Positions 27,655-36,060 of a DNA stretch of 64,000 nt are shown here, piece by piece. A program made the position numbers and the translations under genes. The stretch spans positions 42,452 through 106,451 of the forward strand of contig JAQSWY010000016.1 in the NCBI GenBank assembly GCA_029266425.1, written 5' to 3'. The DNA is from Xanthobacteraceae bacterium (lineage in GTDB: Bacteria; Pseudomonadota; Alphaproteobacteria; Rhizobiales; Xanthobacteraceae). The stretch's first letter is position 1; each line of letters opens with the position of its first letter. The notes below the pieces were generated by a model. That model did not search any database, was not told the DNA's origin, and saw only the letters and a program-made list of their open reading frames with translations.

Positions 27655-28572
27655 TCAGTAGTCCCAGTAGATCGGTACCCAACGAAAGACGTCGCCGTCG
27701 ACCGCCACCCGACCGACGGAGGGGAACGGCAGGTGAGTGGCCACCAGCTGTTCGCCGGTCGTCGCCAGCTCCGTCAGAAGACGGACTCGAACGCGGGCCG
27801 CCTCCTCGGGGTCATGTTCGAAACCGTTGTGCCAGTCGGGGTGCTCGAACCCGACCGTGAATACGGCGTCTCCGGCGAACGTAAGCCGGTCGCCGCCGGA
27901 TGCCAGGCGGACCACGCTGTGCCCGGGGGTGTGGCCGCCGGTGCGACGGACCACCACCCCGGGCGCCACCTCGTGTTCCTCATCGAACAGCCGCAGCTGA
28001 TTGCGATACTCGTTCGCGAACCGCTTGGCGGCCGACCGAAGCGCGTCCGGGAACCCCGGCGGCATGGAGACGTGGGAGAAATCGGGCGACTCCCAGAACT
28101 TGACCTCGGCGGCCGCCACGTGGATCCGCAGGTCCGGACGCAGCCGATCCTTCACCCCGTCGACGAGCAGCCCGCCAACGTGGTCCATGTGCATGTGGGT
28201 CAGTACCACGTCGGTCACGGACGCCAGATCGATGCCGGCGCCCGCCAGCCGCTTCACCAACTGCCCAGCCCGCGGCAAGTTCAAGTTCGGGTCCAGGCCG
28301 AGCCCAGCGTCGACGAGTATGGTCTGATCGCCGCTACGGACCACGACCACGTTCAGCGACCAATCGAAAGCGTCCGGCGGCAGGAACATGTCGTTCAGCC
28401 AGGCGGCCCGGACGGCCGGCTCGGCGTTGTGTGCCAACATCGCGGTTGGGAGCGGCAGCACGCCGTCGCTGACAACCAGCACGTCGATCTCGCCGATCCG
28501 CAGCGCGTACCGCGACGGAACCAGCTCGTCGGGCCCGGATCTGGTGGGGGGTGAAGTGATGTCTACGCTCAT
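27655..28572 (-). CDS. Metallo-beta-lactamase-fold hydrolase
   Basis: A 305-residue cytoplasmic MBL-fold enzyme without signal peptide. All metal ligands are visible: HMHMDH (TDVVLTHMHMDHVGGLL), the later His in TGGHTPGHSVV, the bridging Asp in LTFAGDAVF, and a C-terminal His in VATHLPFPS. The overall pattern resembles lactonase and other small-ester hydrolases of the MBL family; substrate unknown. The ATG at 28572 has GGAGG seven bases upstream. It is flanked by IS-like remnants on both sides and is separated in function from the core genes around it, so it was probably acquired. Confidence 0.87.
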   Translation of the reverse strand: MSVDITSPPTRSGPDELVPSRYALRIGEIDVLVVSDGVLPLPTAMLAHNAEPAVRAAWLNDMFLPPDAFDWSLNVVVVRSGDQTILVDAGLGLDPNLNLPRAGQLVKRLAGAGIDLASVTDVVLTHMHMDHVGGLLVDGVKDRLRPDLRIHVAAAEVKFWESPDFSHVSMPPGFPDALRSAAKRFANEYRNQLRLFDEEHEVAPGVVVRRTGGHTPGHSVVRLASGGDRLTFAGDAVFTVGFEHPDWHNGFEHDPEEAARVRVRLLTELATTGEQLVATHLPFPSVGRVAVDGDVFRWVPIYWDY

Positions 28573-28796
28573 GTTTGCCTCCTGCTGACCGCCGCCTTAC
28601 ACACGGCATAGGCGACGCTACGTTGAGGCGTGTTTGGGGTCGATTGGGGTCGAGGGATAGGGCGAGCCATACCACGGCGTAGGTCCTGTCACTCAAGTTG
28701 CGAGGCGTCGAATGAGCAAAGCCACGCTGGCGACAGCGACGCGCTTCCGATTCGAGCGCGCCATCCCTCGCTAGGCGCGGGATTCATGATGTCCTG

Positions 28797-28921
28797 AGCT
28801 AAAGTCGTGATGAAGCGATGAGAACGGCAGAGAGGAAGTTTCTGGCGAACTGGTCGACGCGGAAGAAGCGCTCGATCAAATTGCGCTGCCGCTAGAGCTT
28901 GCAATCGACCGAGCGCTGGAC
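28797..28921 (-). pseudogene. Remnant of an IS5-family transposase C-terminus
   Basis: Minus-strand translation reads VQRSVDCKL, a stop, then RQRNLIERFFRVDQFARNF and LSAVLIASSRL before another stop. RNLIERFF and ARNFLSAVLIAS are the hallmark C-terminal DDE/E-region segments of IS5-family (IS427-type) transposases; about 10 residues normally lying between them are missing and an in-frame TAG interrupts the start. Only this ~125-base scrap remains. The rest of the 28573-28942 gap holds the promoter side of the hydrolase gene and direct repeats of TTGGGGTCGA at 28634-28653. Confidence 0.75.
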
Positions 28922-28942
28922 CTTGCGGTCGGCACTACACTC

Positions 28943-29380
28943 TCAGGCGCTCTGGCAATGCGCCCCACCATGGCGCGAAATGCCCTTCAGCGCTTCTCCG
29001 GCAGCATCATCGCCACCGCGGCTCACGGCGATGTCGCCGAGCGAGAGAATTCCGACCAGGCGCTTGTCGCGATCAACCACGGGCAGGCGGCGGACCTGGA
29101 TGTCTCCCATGTTGCGGGTGACCTCGTCGACGTCCTGATCGTCGAAGCAGTATTTGACGTCAGCGGTCATCACGTCGCGCACCTTGGCGTCCGGGCCCTT
29201 GCCGGCCGCGACCCCGCGGATCGCGATGTCCCGGTCGGTGATCATGCCGATAAGCCGGTCGCGGTCGGCGACCGGCAATATGCCGGCATCGAGGCTCGCC
29301 ATCATCAGGGCAGCTTGCTGGATCGTCTGATCGGGGTCCGTGATGCGCACGTCGCGAGTCATGGCTTCGTTCACTCTCAT
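28943..29380 (-). CDS. Two-CBS-domain protein
   Basis: A 145-residue cytoplasmic protein consisting of two CBS motifs: MRVNEAMTRDVRITDPDQTI to LIGMITDRDIAIRGVAAG, and VRDVMTADVKYCFDDQDVDE to LVGILSLGDIAVS. CBS pairs bind adenine nucleotides and act as energy or redox sensors; small stand-alone versions are often stress induced. Its C-terminus (EALKGISRHGGAHCQSA) looks native, although the IS remnant begins just after it. A GGAAC-N16-GGTT promoter lies 36 bases upstream of the start codon, which fits general-stress control. Confidence 0.88.
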   Translation of the reverse strand: MRVNEAMTRDVRITDPDQTIQQAALMMASLDAGILPVADRDRLIGMITDRDIAIRGVAAGKGPDAKVRDVMTADVKYCFDDQDVDEVTRNMGDIQVRRLPVVDRDKRLVGILSLGDIAVSRGGDDAAGEALKGISRHGGAHCQSA

Positions 29381-29415
29381 GTCGACCTCCCGTTCCTGCG
29401 GCCTCTCGACAGCGG

Positions 29416-29440
29416 AACCGCTGAGGCGGCGTTGAGTTCC
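29416..29440 (-). promoter_or_regulatory. Candidate EcfG-type stress promoter for the CBS gene
   Basis: On the minus strand GGAAC (29440-29436), 16 bases, then GGTT (29419-29416). The consensus of alphaproteobacterial EcfG-type sigma factors is GGAAC-N16/17-CGTT, so three of four -10 bases match. The -10 lies 36 bases before the ATG at 29380. Confidence 0.5.
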
Positions 29441-29459
29441 AGTCCGAGCGCCGTTGTTT

Positions 29460-30560
29460 TCACCCGCCGAGCCAGCGGATCACCTCGCCGTCGCCGGCGA
29501 ACAGATAGCTGGCCTCGCCGGGGATGCCGAGCCGCACATCGTCGCCGCGGCGAACCGGCGCCTCCCCTTGTCCGCGCACCGTCAGCACGATCCCCTCCGC
29601 CAGCGCCACATGGAGCAGATAGGCGTCGCCCAGATGCTCCACCGCGAGCGCCTTGCCGGTCATCGCGCCCGGCGCATCGGCGTCCGGCGGCGCGATGGCG
29701 ACATGCTCGGGCCGGATGCCGAGATGCGTCGGCTCCGCGCCCCCGGCGCCCTCGCCAAGGGGCACCAGAACGGTGCCGTCGCCCTTCACGGTGCAGGCAA
29801 ATTCGCCCTCGCGCCGTTCCACCGCGACGACCGGCACGATGTTCATTGCCGGCGAGCCGATGAAGCGGGCCACGAACAGATTCACCGGACGGCGGTAGAG
29901 TTCGAGCGGGGCGCCAACCTGCTCGATCCGCCCCTTGTTCAGCACGACGATGCGATCGGCCAGCGTCATCGCCTCGACCTGGTCGTGGGTGACGTAGATC
30001 ATCGTCGCGCCGGTGTCGGCATGGAGGGTGGCGAGTTCGAGCCGGGTCTGCAGCCGCAGTGCGGCGTCGAGGTTCGACAAGGGCTCGTCGAACAGGAACA
30101 CCTCAGGGTCGCGCACCAGCGCCCGGCCGATCGCCACGCGCTGCCGCTGGCCGCCGGAAAGCTCCTTCGGCACGCGTTCGAGCAGATCGGCGATGCCGAG
30201 GCGTTGCGCGGTCTCGGCGATGCGGGCCTCCGCCTCTACCTTGGCGGTGCGCGCGAGCTGCAGGCCGAACGCCATGTTCTCCCGCACGCTCATGTGGGGG
30301 TAGAGCGCATAGGACTGAAACACCATGGCGATGCCGCGCTCCGCCGGAGCGAGCGCGGTGACGTCTCGCCCGCCGATCGCGATCGAGCCCTCACCTGCCT
30401 CCTCGAGCCCGGCTATCAGGCGCAGCAGGGTCGACTTGCCGCATCCGGACGGCCCGACGAAGACGACGAATTCGCCGTCGGCCACGTCGAGGCTGATGTC
30501 CGCGACGGCGGCGAAGCCTCCGAAGCGTTTCGTCACATGGTGCAGCGCGACGGCGGACAT
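29460..30560 (-). CDS. Sugar ABC transporter ATPase (UgpC/MsmX type)
   Basis: ATP-hydrolysing subunit of a CUT1 sugar importer, 366 residues. Walker A is [15 protein letters not shown], the signature is [16 protein letters not shown], Walker B is [13 protein letters not shown], with the switch His in [11 protein letters not shown]; the C-terminal ~130 residues form the TOBE/OB regulatory domain ([14 protein letters not shown]). The start at 30560 has GAGG eight bases upstream; a TTG at 30572 would only add four residues and overlap the permease gene. It is the last gene of binding protein, two permeases, ATPase. Confidence 0.94.
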   Translation of the reverse strand: MSAVALHHVTKRFGGFAAVADISLDVADGEFVVFVGPSGCGKSTLLRLIAGLEEAGEGSIAIGGRDVTALAPAERGIAMVFQSYALYPHMSVRENMAFGLQLARTAKVEAEARIAETAQRLGIADLLERVPKELSGGQRQRVAIGRALVRDPEVFLFDEPLSNLDAALRLQTRLELATLHADTGATMIYVTHDQVEAMTLADRIVVLNKGRIEQVGAPLELYRRPVNLFVARFIGSPAMNIVPVVAVERREGEFACTVKGDGTVLVPLGEGAGGAEPTHLGIRPEHVAIAPPDADAPGAMTGKALAVEHLGDAYLLHVALAEGIVLTVRGQGEAPVRRGDDVRLGIPGEASYLFAGDGEVIRWLGG

Positions 30561-30568
30561 GGGGTACC

Positions 30569-31393
30569 TCAACCCTTGACGGCGCCGGCGGTGAGGCCGG
30601 CAACAATGCGATGCTGGAAGGCGAGCACGAGCGCGATGATCGGCAGGGTCACGATGACCGAAGCGGCCATGATCATCCCCCAGGGCAGCTCGAAGGCGCT
30701 CGATCCGGTCATCAGCGCGATCGAGACCGGCACGGTGCGCTGCGCGTCGGTGAGGGTGAAGGTCAAGGCGAACAGGAATTCGTTCCAGGCGACCATGAAG
30801 GCGAGCAGGCCGGTCGAGACCGTCGCCGGCCCCATCAGCGGCAGGAAGACCCGCCAGAGAATGGTGAACGGTCCGGCGCCGTCGACCATCGCCGCCTCCT
30901 CGATCTCCTTCGGCAGCTCGCGCATGAAGGCGGTGAGCATCCAGACCGTGAAGGGCAGCGTCAGCAGGAGGTCGGCGAGGATGAGACCCGGCAGCCGGTT
31001 ATAGAACCCGAGCGCGCGCACCAGCTCGAACAGGCCGGAGAGCACGGCAACCTGCGGGAACATCGAGGCGGCGAGGATTGCCGCAAGCAGCGCGCCGCGG
31101 CCGCGGAAGGCGATGCGGCCGAAGGCGAAGGCCGCAAGTCCGCCGAGCGCGAGGGAGAGCGCCACCACCGCGAAGGCGACGACAACCGAGTTCAGTATGT
31201 TGCGGCCGAAGGGCTGCTCCCTGAACACCGCGACATAGTTCGACAGGGTCGGATGCGTCGGCCAATAGGCGATGGTGAAGAGCTCGGATCCGGCTCGCAG
31301 CGAGGTGACGAGGGCATAGAGGAAAGGCAGCAGCGAGAAGGCCGCTATAGCCGCGACGAGCAGCCAGAAGGCGATCGTCCGCACCGTCTTCAT
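30569..31393 (-). CDS. Sugar ABC transporter permease (MalG type)
   Basis: Inner-membrane permease of 274 residues with six predicted helices, beginning with [22 protein letters not shown] ([17 protein letters not shown]). The coupling motif [21 protein letters not shown] ([20 protein letters not shown]) is the EAA loop of this family. It overlaps the first permease gene by four bases (ATGA at 31390-31393). With the second permease it forms the membrane pore of the importer. Confidence 0.93.
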   Translation of the reverse strand: MKTVRTIAFWLLVAAIAAFSLLPFLYALVTSLRAGSELFTIAYWPTHPTLSNYVAVFREQPFGRNILNSVVVAFAVVALSLALGGLAAFAFGRIAFRGRGALLAAILAASMFPQVAVLSGLFELVRALGFYNRLPGLILADLLLTLPFTVWMLTAFMRELPKEIEEAAMVDGAGPFTILWRVFLPLMGPATVSTGLLAFMVAWNEFLFALTFTLTDAQRTVPVSIALMTGSSAFELPWGMIMAASVIVTLPIIALVLAFQHRIVAGLTAGAVKG

Positions 31394-32355
31394 CGCACCT
31401 CCTCGGCGGCGATGCGCACGCGGTTGGCGGTGAGAAAGACCACCGTCGTCAAGGCGACGACGAGGAAGACCAGCGTCGCCGCGGCCGAGCCGAGCCCGAC
31501 CTCCTGGAAATCGACCAGCTCCTGGCGCGCATAGCTCGATATCGTCATGGTGTCGGAGCCGCCGGCGGTCAGCACATAGATGAGATCGAACATGCGGAGC
31601 GCGTCGAGCCCGCGGAAGGCGACGGCGACGAGCAGCGCCGGCCGGATCAGCGGGAGCGTCACGCGCCGGAACAGCTCGAGCGGCCGCACGCCGTCGAGCC
31701 GCGCCGCCTCATAGAGATCGTGCGGCAGCATTTCGAGCGCGGCGAGGATCAGCAACGCCATGAATGGCGTCGTCTTCCACACATCGACGATAATGACCGC
31801 CCAGAGCGCGGTGCCGGCATCTGCCGTCCAGGCGATGGGCGCTCCGATCACCCCGAGCCGCATCAGCAGGTCGTTCACGATGCCGAACTGGTCGTTGAGC
31901 ATCCAGCCCCACATCCGGGCGGACACTACGGTCGGGATCGCCCAGGGAATGAGGACGACCGCGCGCAGCAGTCCCCTCCCTGGAAAACGGGCGGCGAGCA
32001 CTAGTGCAAAGACGAGGCCGAGCAGCGTCTCGAGCGAGACCGAGATCAACGCGAACCACAGCGTGTTCCAGAGCGCGCCCCACCACACCGGGTCGGCGAG
32101 CACACCGTCCCATTCCCCGTCGAAGCGGCCGAGATAGTTGGCGAAGCCGACGAAGCTGTAGCGCGCGAAATCGCTCAGTTCGGCATCGGTGAAGCTGAAC
32201 CAGACGGTGCGCGCGAGCGGCCATCCGGCAATGGCGGCGAGCACGAAGAGGGCGGGAGTGGCCAGCATCCAGGCCGCCCGCGCCCGCGACCGGGCGAGCA
32301 CGGTGCGGGGCGCGGCCATCGCCGCTCGGCTCACCTGGTTCACTTGGCCGTTCAT
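31390..32355 (-). CDS. Sugar ABC transporter permease (MalF/UgpA type)
   Basis: Inner-membrane permease of about 321 residues, six helices after a basic N-terminus (ARSRARAAWMLATPALFVLA). The EAA loop is LYEAARLDGVRPLELFRRVTLP (YEAARLDGVRPLELFRRVTL). The start is uncertain: I use the ATG at 32355, 8 bases after the binding-protein stop; ATG at 32319 is also possible, and the ATG at 32400 would overlap the upstream gene. Partner of the MalG-like protein encoded downstream. Confidence 0.9.
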   Translation of the reverse strand: MNGQVNQVSRAAMAAPRTVLARSRARAAWMLATPALFVLAAIAGWPLARTVWFSFTDAELSDFARYSFVGFANYLGRFDGEWDGVLADPVWWGALWNTLWFALISVSLETLLGLVFALVLAARFPGRGLLRAVVLIPWAIPTVVSARMWGWMLNDQFGIVNDLLMRLGVIGAPIAWTADAGTALWAVIIVDVWKTTPFMALLILAALEMLPHDLYEAARLDGVRPLELFRRVTLPLIRPALLVAVAFRGLDALRMFDLIYVLTAGGSDTMTISSYARQELVDFQEVGLGSAAATLVFLVVALTTVVFLTANRVRIAAEEVR

Positions 32356-32363
32356 TTGGCCGC

Positions 32364-33662
32364 TCACTTCGCACTTCCCTCGGCACTTCCCTTGGCCCAA
32401 CCCCGCCGCGTCCCTTCGCGGCGGAGGGCCTGGGCAAGGCGCTCCAGCGCCGGCCCGGCTCCGAGGCTGCCCGAGAGCACCTGGTGGACGGCGTCGAAGA
32501 AGCGCGCCGAAACCTTGTTGTAGCTGGATCTGGTCACCGCGGACGGGCGCGCCACCGCCCCCTCGAAGATGGGCCTCAGCTGGGCTATGAACGGAGCGTC
32601 CCGCCGGATGTCCGCATCGTCAAACAGCGCGGGAATGGTCGGGTTGACCGAGCCGGCGAGCGCGCGCCGCTTCTGCTCCTCCCGGCCCGTCAGATACATG
32701 ACGAGATCGATCGCGAGTTCGCGGTTCGCCGAATAGGCCGAGACCGCCAGCAATTGGCCGCCAAGCACGGCGTGGGATGTCTCCGTGGGCTCTCCGGCCG
32801 GGAGCGGCGCAAAGCCGATCCGTCCCTTGACGGTGCTGTCCGGACTTTCGCCGAGCGCCCAGGCATAGGGCCAGTTGCGCATGAACAAGGCGTGGCCCGA
32901 CTGAAACACGCCGCGCGCCTCCTCCTCCGTATAATTCAGCACGCCGCGCGGGCTGATGGTGCCGACCAGGCCGGCCGCGAGGCTGAGGGCACCGGCAGCG
33001 CGCGGATTGTTGATCGTCACCGCGCCGGCATCGTCGATGATGGTGCCGCCCCCGCTCGAGGCGATCCATTCCAGGGCATTCACCGTCAGCCCTTCATAGG
33101 CCCGGCCCTGCCAGACATAGCCCCAGAAGCCGGGATCGCCGGCGGCGCGCTGGCGCTCCTGCACGAGTTGCGCCGTCTCGGCGAGCTCGGCCAAGCTCCG
33201 CGGCACCGGTCGCCCCGCGGCCTCGAGCAGATCCTTGCGGTAATAGAGCAGCCCGACATCGGCAAACCACGGCATCGCAACGAAGCGACCATCGACCGTC
33301 GCGCTCTTCACCATGGCGGGAAGGTGGTCGTCGGCGCGCGGACCTGCGATCTCGGTCAGGTCGACGAGGTCACGCGCCAGAATACCGGGCCAGACGACAT
33401 CGATCTGGAATACGTCGATATCCAGGGCACGGGCGGCAAGAAGCTGCTGGTAGAGCGCAAGGCGTTCGGTGGCGGAGTTAGGCGCCGAGACGATATGCAC
33501 CGTATTCCCGGTGCGCTTCGCCCATTCGTCGATGCCCTCCTGGCAGAGCTCGCGCTCCTTGCCCAGCGCACTGCAGGCGATGGCGAGGTCCGCCGCGCGT
33601 GCCTCGCTCACGGCTATGCCGGCCGCAACGGACACGAGGAGGGCGAGGACCGTGGCTTTCAT
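32364..33662 (-). CDS. Sugar ABC transporter binding protein (trehalose/maltose ThuE/AglE-like)
   Basis: Periplasmic receptor of 432 residues with a signal peptide (cleavage near SEARAADL). The mature N-terminus (CSALGKERELCQEGIDEWAKR), NSATERLALYQQLLAAR and DVFQIDVVWPGILARDLVDL match the ThuE/AglE group that binds trehalose, maltose, sucrose or alpha-glucosides; further hallmarks are AMPWFADVGLLYYRKDLL and MRNWPYAWAL. The exact sugar is inference. First gene of the four-gene importer operon; start at 33662 with GGAGGCGG upstream. It is divergent from phoX and shares its 265-base control region. Confidence 0.88.
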   Translation of the reverse strand: MKATVLALLVSVAAGIAVSEARAADLAIACSALGKERELCQEGIDEWAKRTGNTVHIVSAPNSATERLALYQQLLAARALDIDVFQIDVVWPGILARDLVDLTEIAGPRADDHLPAMVKSATVDGRFVAMPWFADVGLLYYRKDLLEAAGRPVPRSLAELAETAQLVQERQRAAGDPGFWGYVWQGRAYEGLTVNALEWIASSGGGTIIDDAGAVTINNPRAAGALSLAAGLVGTISPRGVLNYTEEEARGVFQSGHALFMRNWPYAWALGESPDSTVKGRIGFAPLPAGEPTETSHAVLGGQLLAVSAYSANRELAIDLVMYLTGREEQKRRALAGSVNPTIPALFDDADIRRDAPFIAQLRPIFEGAVARPSAVTRSSYNKVSARFFDAVHQVLSGSLGAGPALERLAQALRREGTRRGWAKGSAEGSAK

Positions 33663-33844
33663 CCCAGACCCGCCTCCCACTTTTCCTGTCCCGCCGGCGG
33701 GTTAAAGCGGTAATGCGCACATGGTTCCGCGCGGGTTTCCGCGCGCGAGGCTCGGCTGGCCTCCATGCGGATCAGCGGGCGATCGCAGCAGTCACCGTTC
33801 TTGCCATGCCGGAAAGCCGGCGGCGCCCCTACGTATGGGAACGT

Positions 33845-33862
33845 CTGTCATGCTTCTGTTGC
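33845..33862 (+). promoter_or_regulatory. Candidate Pho box upstream of phoX
   Basis: CTGTCAT (33845-33851), four bases, CTGTTGC (33856-33862): two direct repeats with 11-base spacing, matching the PhoB box (CTGTCAT-N4-CTGTCAC) in 12 of 14 repeat positions. It lies 66-83 bases before the phoX start codon, so phosphate starvation control by PhoB is likely. Confidence 0.65.
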
Positions 33863-33927
33863 TGCCGCTGCGCCAGATTTAGAACTCATCCAAACGACGC
33901 GTGCAGCCCCAGCCGGAGCAACGATCC

Positions 33928-35919
33928 ATGACCGAGCATCTGACGAGCGAGTCCCCCTTCCGCACCTCTCTCCTCGAAGAGGCGGACGGCGAAGGCAGCA
34001 ATCCGACCGCGAACCCGACCATGGGCGAGATCATCTCGACCCGTTTTTCACGGCGCGGCTTCCTGAAGGGCTCCCTCGCGGTTTCCGCAATTGCCTCGAC
34101 CGTCGGCCCGCTGGCCCTCCTGAGGGCGGACGAGGCCAAGGCCGGCAGCGGCTCGGCCTTCTCCTTCACCGAAGTCGAAGCCGGCGTCGACCCGCATCAT
34201 CACGTCGCCGAAGGCTATGATGCGGACATCCTGCTGCGCTGGGGCGATGCGCTGTTCCCGGACTCGCCGGCGTTCGATCCGACCAGGCAGAGCGCCGAGG
34301 CGCAGCACCGCCAGTTCGGCTACAACAACGACTATGTCGGCTTCATCCCGCTCGGGAATTCAGCCGAGCACGGCCTGCTGGTGGTCAATCACGAGTACAC
34401 CAACGAGCATTTGATGTTCCCCGGCATCGTCACGATTGCCGAGGGCAAGCTGAAGGTGGCGCCCGCCGACCAGAAGCGCGTCGACATCGAGATGGCCGCG
34501 CATGGCGGCACCATCGTCGAGATCCGCAAGGTGGACGGCAAATGGCAGGTCGTGAAGGACGGCAAGCTGAACCGCCGCATCACCTCCACCACCGACATGG
34601 TGCTGACCGGCCCGGCTGCCGGCCACGAGCGCGTCAAGACCAGCGCCGATCCGACGGGGACCCGCGTGATCGGCACCCTCAATAATTGCGCCGGGGGCGT
34701 GACGCCGTGGGGCACCTACATCATGGCCGAGGAGAACTTCCACGGCTATTTCTCAGGCAAGCTGCCGGATGGCCACAAGGAAGCCGCCAATTACAAGCGC
34801 TACGGCGTGCCGGAAGGCGCCTATGAATGGGGCCGGTTCTATGACCGCTTCGACCTCGCCAAGGAGCCGAACGAGCCGAACCGCTTCGGCTGGATTGTCG
34901 AGGTCGACGTGAATGATCCCAATTCGGTGCCGAAGAAGCGCACCGCGCTCGGCCGCACCAAGCATGAGGGCGCGGAATCGATCGTCGCCAAGGACGGCCG
35001 CGTCGTCTTCTATCTCGGCGACGACGAGCGCTTCGACTATGTCTACAAGTTCGTCACCGCGGGCAAATTCAACCCGAACGACCGCGCAGCCAATATGGAC
35101 CTGCTCGACCAGGGCACGCTGTATGTCGCCAAGTTCGCGGCCGACGGCACGTTCGCCTGGCTGCCGCTCATACATGGCGAGGGCCCGCTGACCGTCGCGA
35201 ACGGCTTCAACAGCCAAGCCGACGTGCTGATCGAGACCCGCCGCGCCGGCGACCTCGTCGGCGCCACGAAGATGGACCGCCCCGAGGACATCCAGCCGAA
35301 CGGCGTCAACGGCAAGGTCTATGTCATGCTGACCAACAACTCGCGCCGCAAGGCCGACCAGACCGACGCTGCCAACCCGCGCGCCGCCAACGCCTTCGGC
35401 CACATCATCGAGATCACCGAGGCCGACGGCGACTTCGCCGCCACCACCGGCGAATGGGAAGTGCTGCTGAAGTGCGGCGATCCTTCCGTTGCCGCGGTCG
35501 GCGCCTCCTTCTCCACCGATACCACCAAGAATGGCTGGTTCGGCATGCCGGACAACTGCGCCGTCGACGCGGCCGGCCGCCTCTGGGTCGCCACCGACGG
35601 CAACAATCCGAAGGACACCGGCCGCACCGACGGCCTCTGGGCGGTCGACGTCGCCGGCGAGGCCCGCGCCACCTCGAAGCTGTTCTTCCGCGTGCCGGTC
35701 GGCGCCGAACTGTGCGGCCCGCTGTTCACGCCGGACGACAAGGCCGCCTTCGTCGCCGTCCAGCACCCGGGCGACGGCGGCACCGACTGGGCGCCGTTCG
35801 GCCGGCCCTCCTATTACGAGGACCTGTCGACCCGCTGGCCGGACTTCAACGACGACATGCCTGTGCGCCCGGCCGTCGTCGTGATCACCAAGAAGGACGG
35901 CGGCAAGATCGGGGTGTGA
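33928..35919 (+). CDS. phoX: PhoX-type alkaline phosphatase, Tat-exported
   Basis: Secreted phosphomonoesterase of 663 residues that releases phosphate from organic esters; family members use Ca and Fe. It has a long N-region and a Tat signal with SRRGFLKG (Arg42-Arg43) ending near DEAKA. PhoX family segments are NNDYVGFIPLG, LLVVNHEYTNEHLMFPG, NNCAGGVTPWGTYIMAEENFHGYF (GGVTPWGTYIMAEENF), WIVEVDVNDPNSVPKKRTALGR (VPKKRTALGRTKHEGAES) and PDNCAVDAAGRLWVATDGN. The ATG at 33928 has GGAG nine bases upstream. A Pho box precedes it. The gene ends next to a REP-like palindrome. Confidence 0.93.
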   Translation: MTEHLTSESPFRTSLLEEADGEGSNPTANPTMGEIISTRFSRRGFLKGSLAVSAIASTVGPLALLRADEAKAGSGSAFSFTEVEAGVDPHHHVAEGYDADILLRWGDALFPDSPAFDPTRQSAEAQHRQFGYNNDYVGFIPLGNSAEHGLLVVNHEYTNEHLMFPGIVTIAEGKLKVAPADQKRVDIEMAAHGGTIVEIRKVDGKWQVVKDGKLNRRITSTTDMVLTGPAAGHERVKTSADPTGTRVIGTLNNCAGGVTPWGTYIMAEENFHGYFSGKLPDGHKEAANYKRYGVPEGAYEWGRFYDRFDLAKEPNEPNRFGWIVEVDVNDPNSVPKKRTALGRTKHEGAESIVAKDGRVVFYLGDDERFDYVYKFVTAGKFNPNDRAANMDLLDQGTLYVAKFAADGTFAWLPLIHGEGPLTVANGFNSQADVLIETRRAGDLVGATKMDRPEDIQPNGVNGKVYVMLTNNSRRKADQTDAANPRAANAFGHIIEITEADGDFAATTGEWEVLLKCGDPSVAAVGASFSTDTTKNGWFGMPDNCAVDAAGRLWVATDGNNPKDTGRTDGLWAVDVAGEARATSKLFFRVPVGAELCGPLFTPDDKAAFVAVQHPGDGGTDWAPFGRPSYYEDLSTRWPDFNDDMPVRPAVVVITKKDGGKIGV

Positions 35920-35928
35920 GGTCCCGCG

Positions 35929-36003
35929 GTCATGCCCGGGCTTGTCCCGGGCATCCACGACCTTCAGCAAACCGTGGATGGCCGGTACAAGCCCGGCCAT
36001 GAC
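35929..36003. repeat. REP-like palindrome (family A) after phoX
   Basis: Starts GTCATGCCCGGGCTTGTCCC and ends ACAAGCCCGGCCATGAC; outer arms GTCATG/CATGAC and the inner GGGCTTGT/ACAAGCCC pair, with GGGCATCCACG against CGTGGATGGCC nearer the middle. Same GGCTTGTCCCGG core as at 50070-50149. Confidence 0.7.
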
Positions 36004-36060
36004 GGCCCGGAAAGGCTGCTTCAGGGTTGAGTATCAGCGCCTCAAGAGGCGCGCTCGCGT

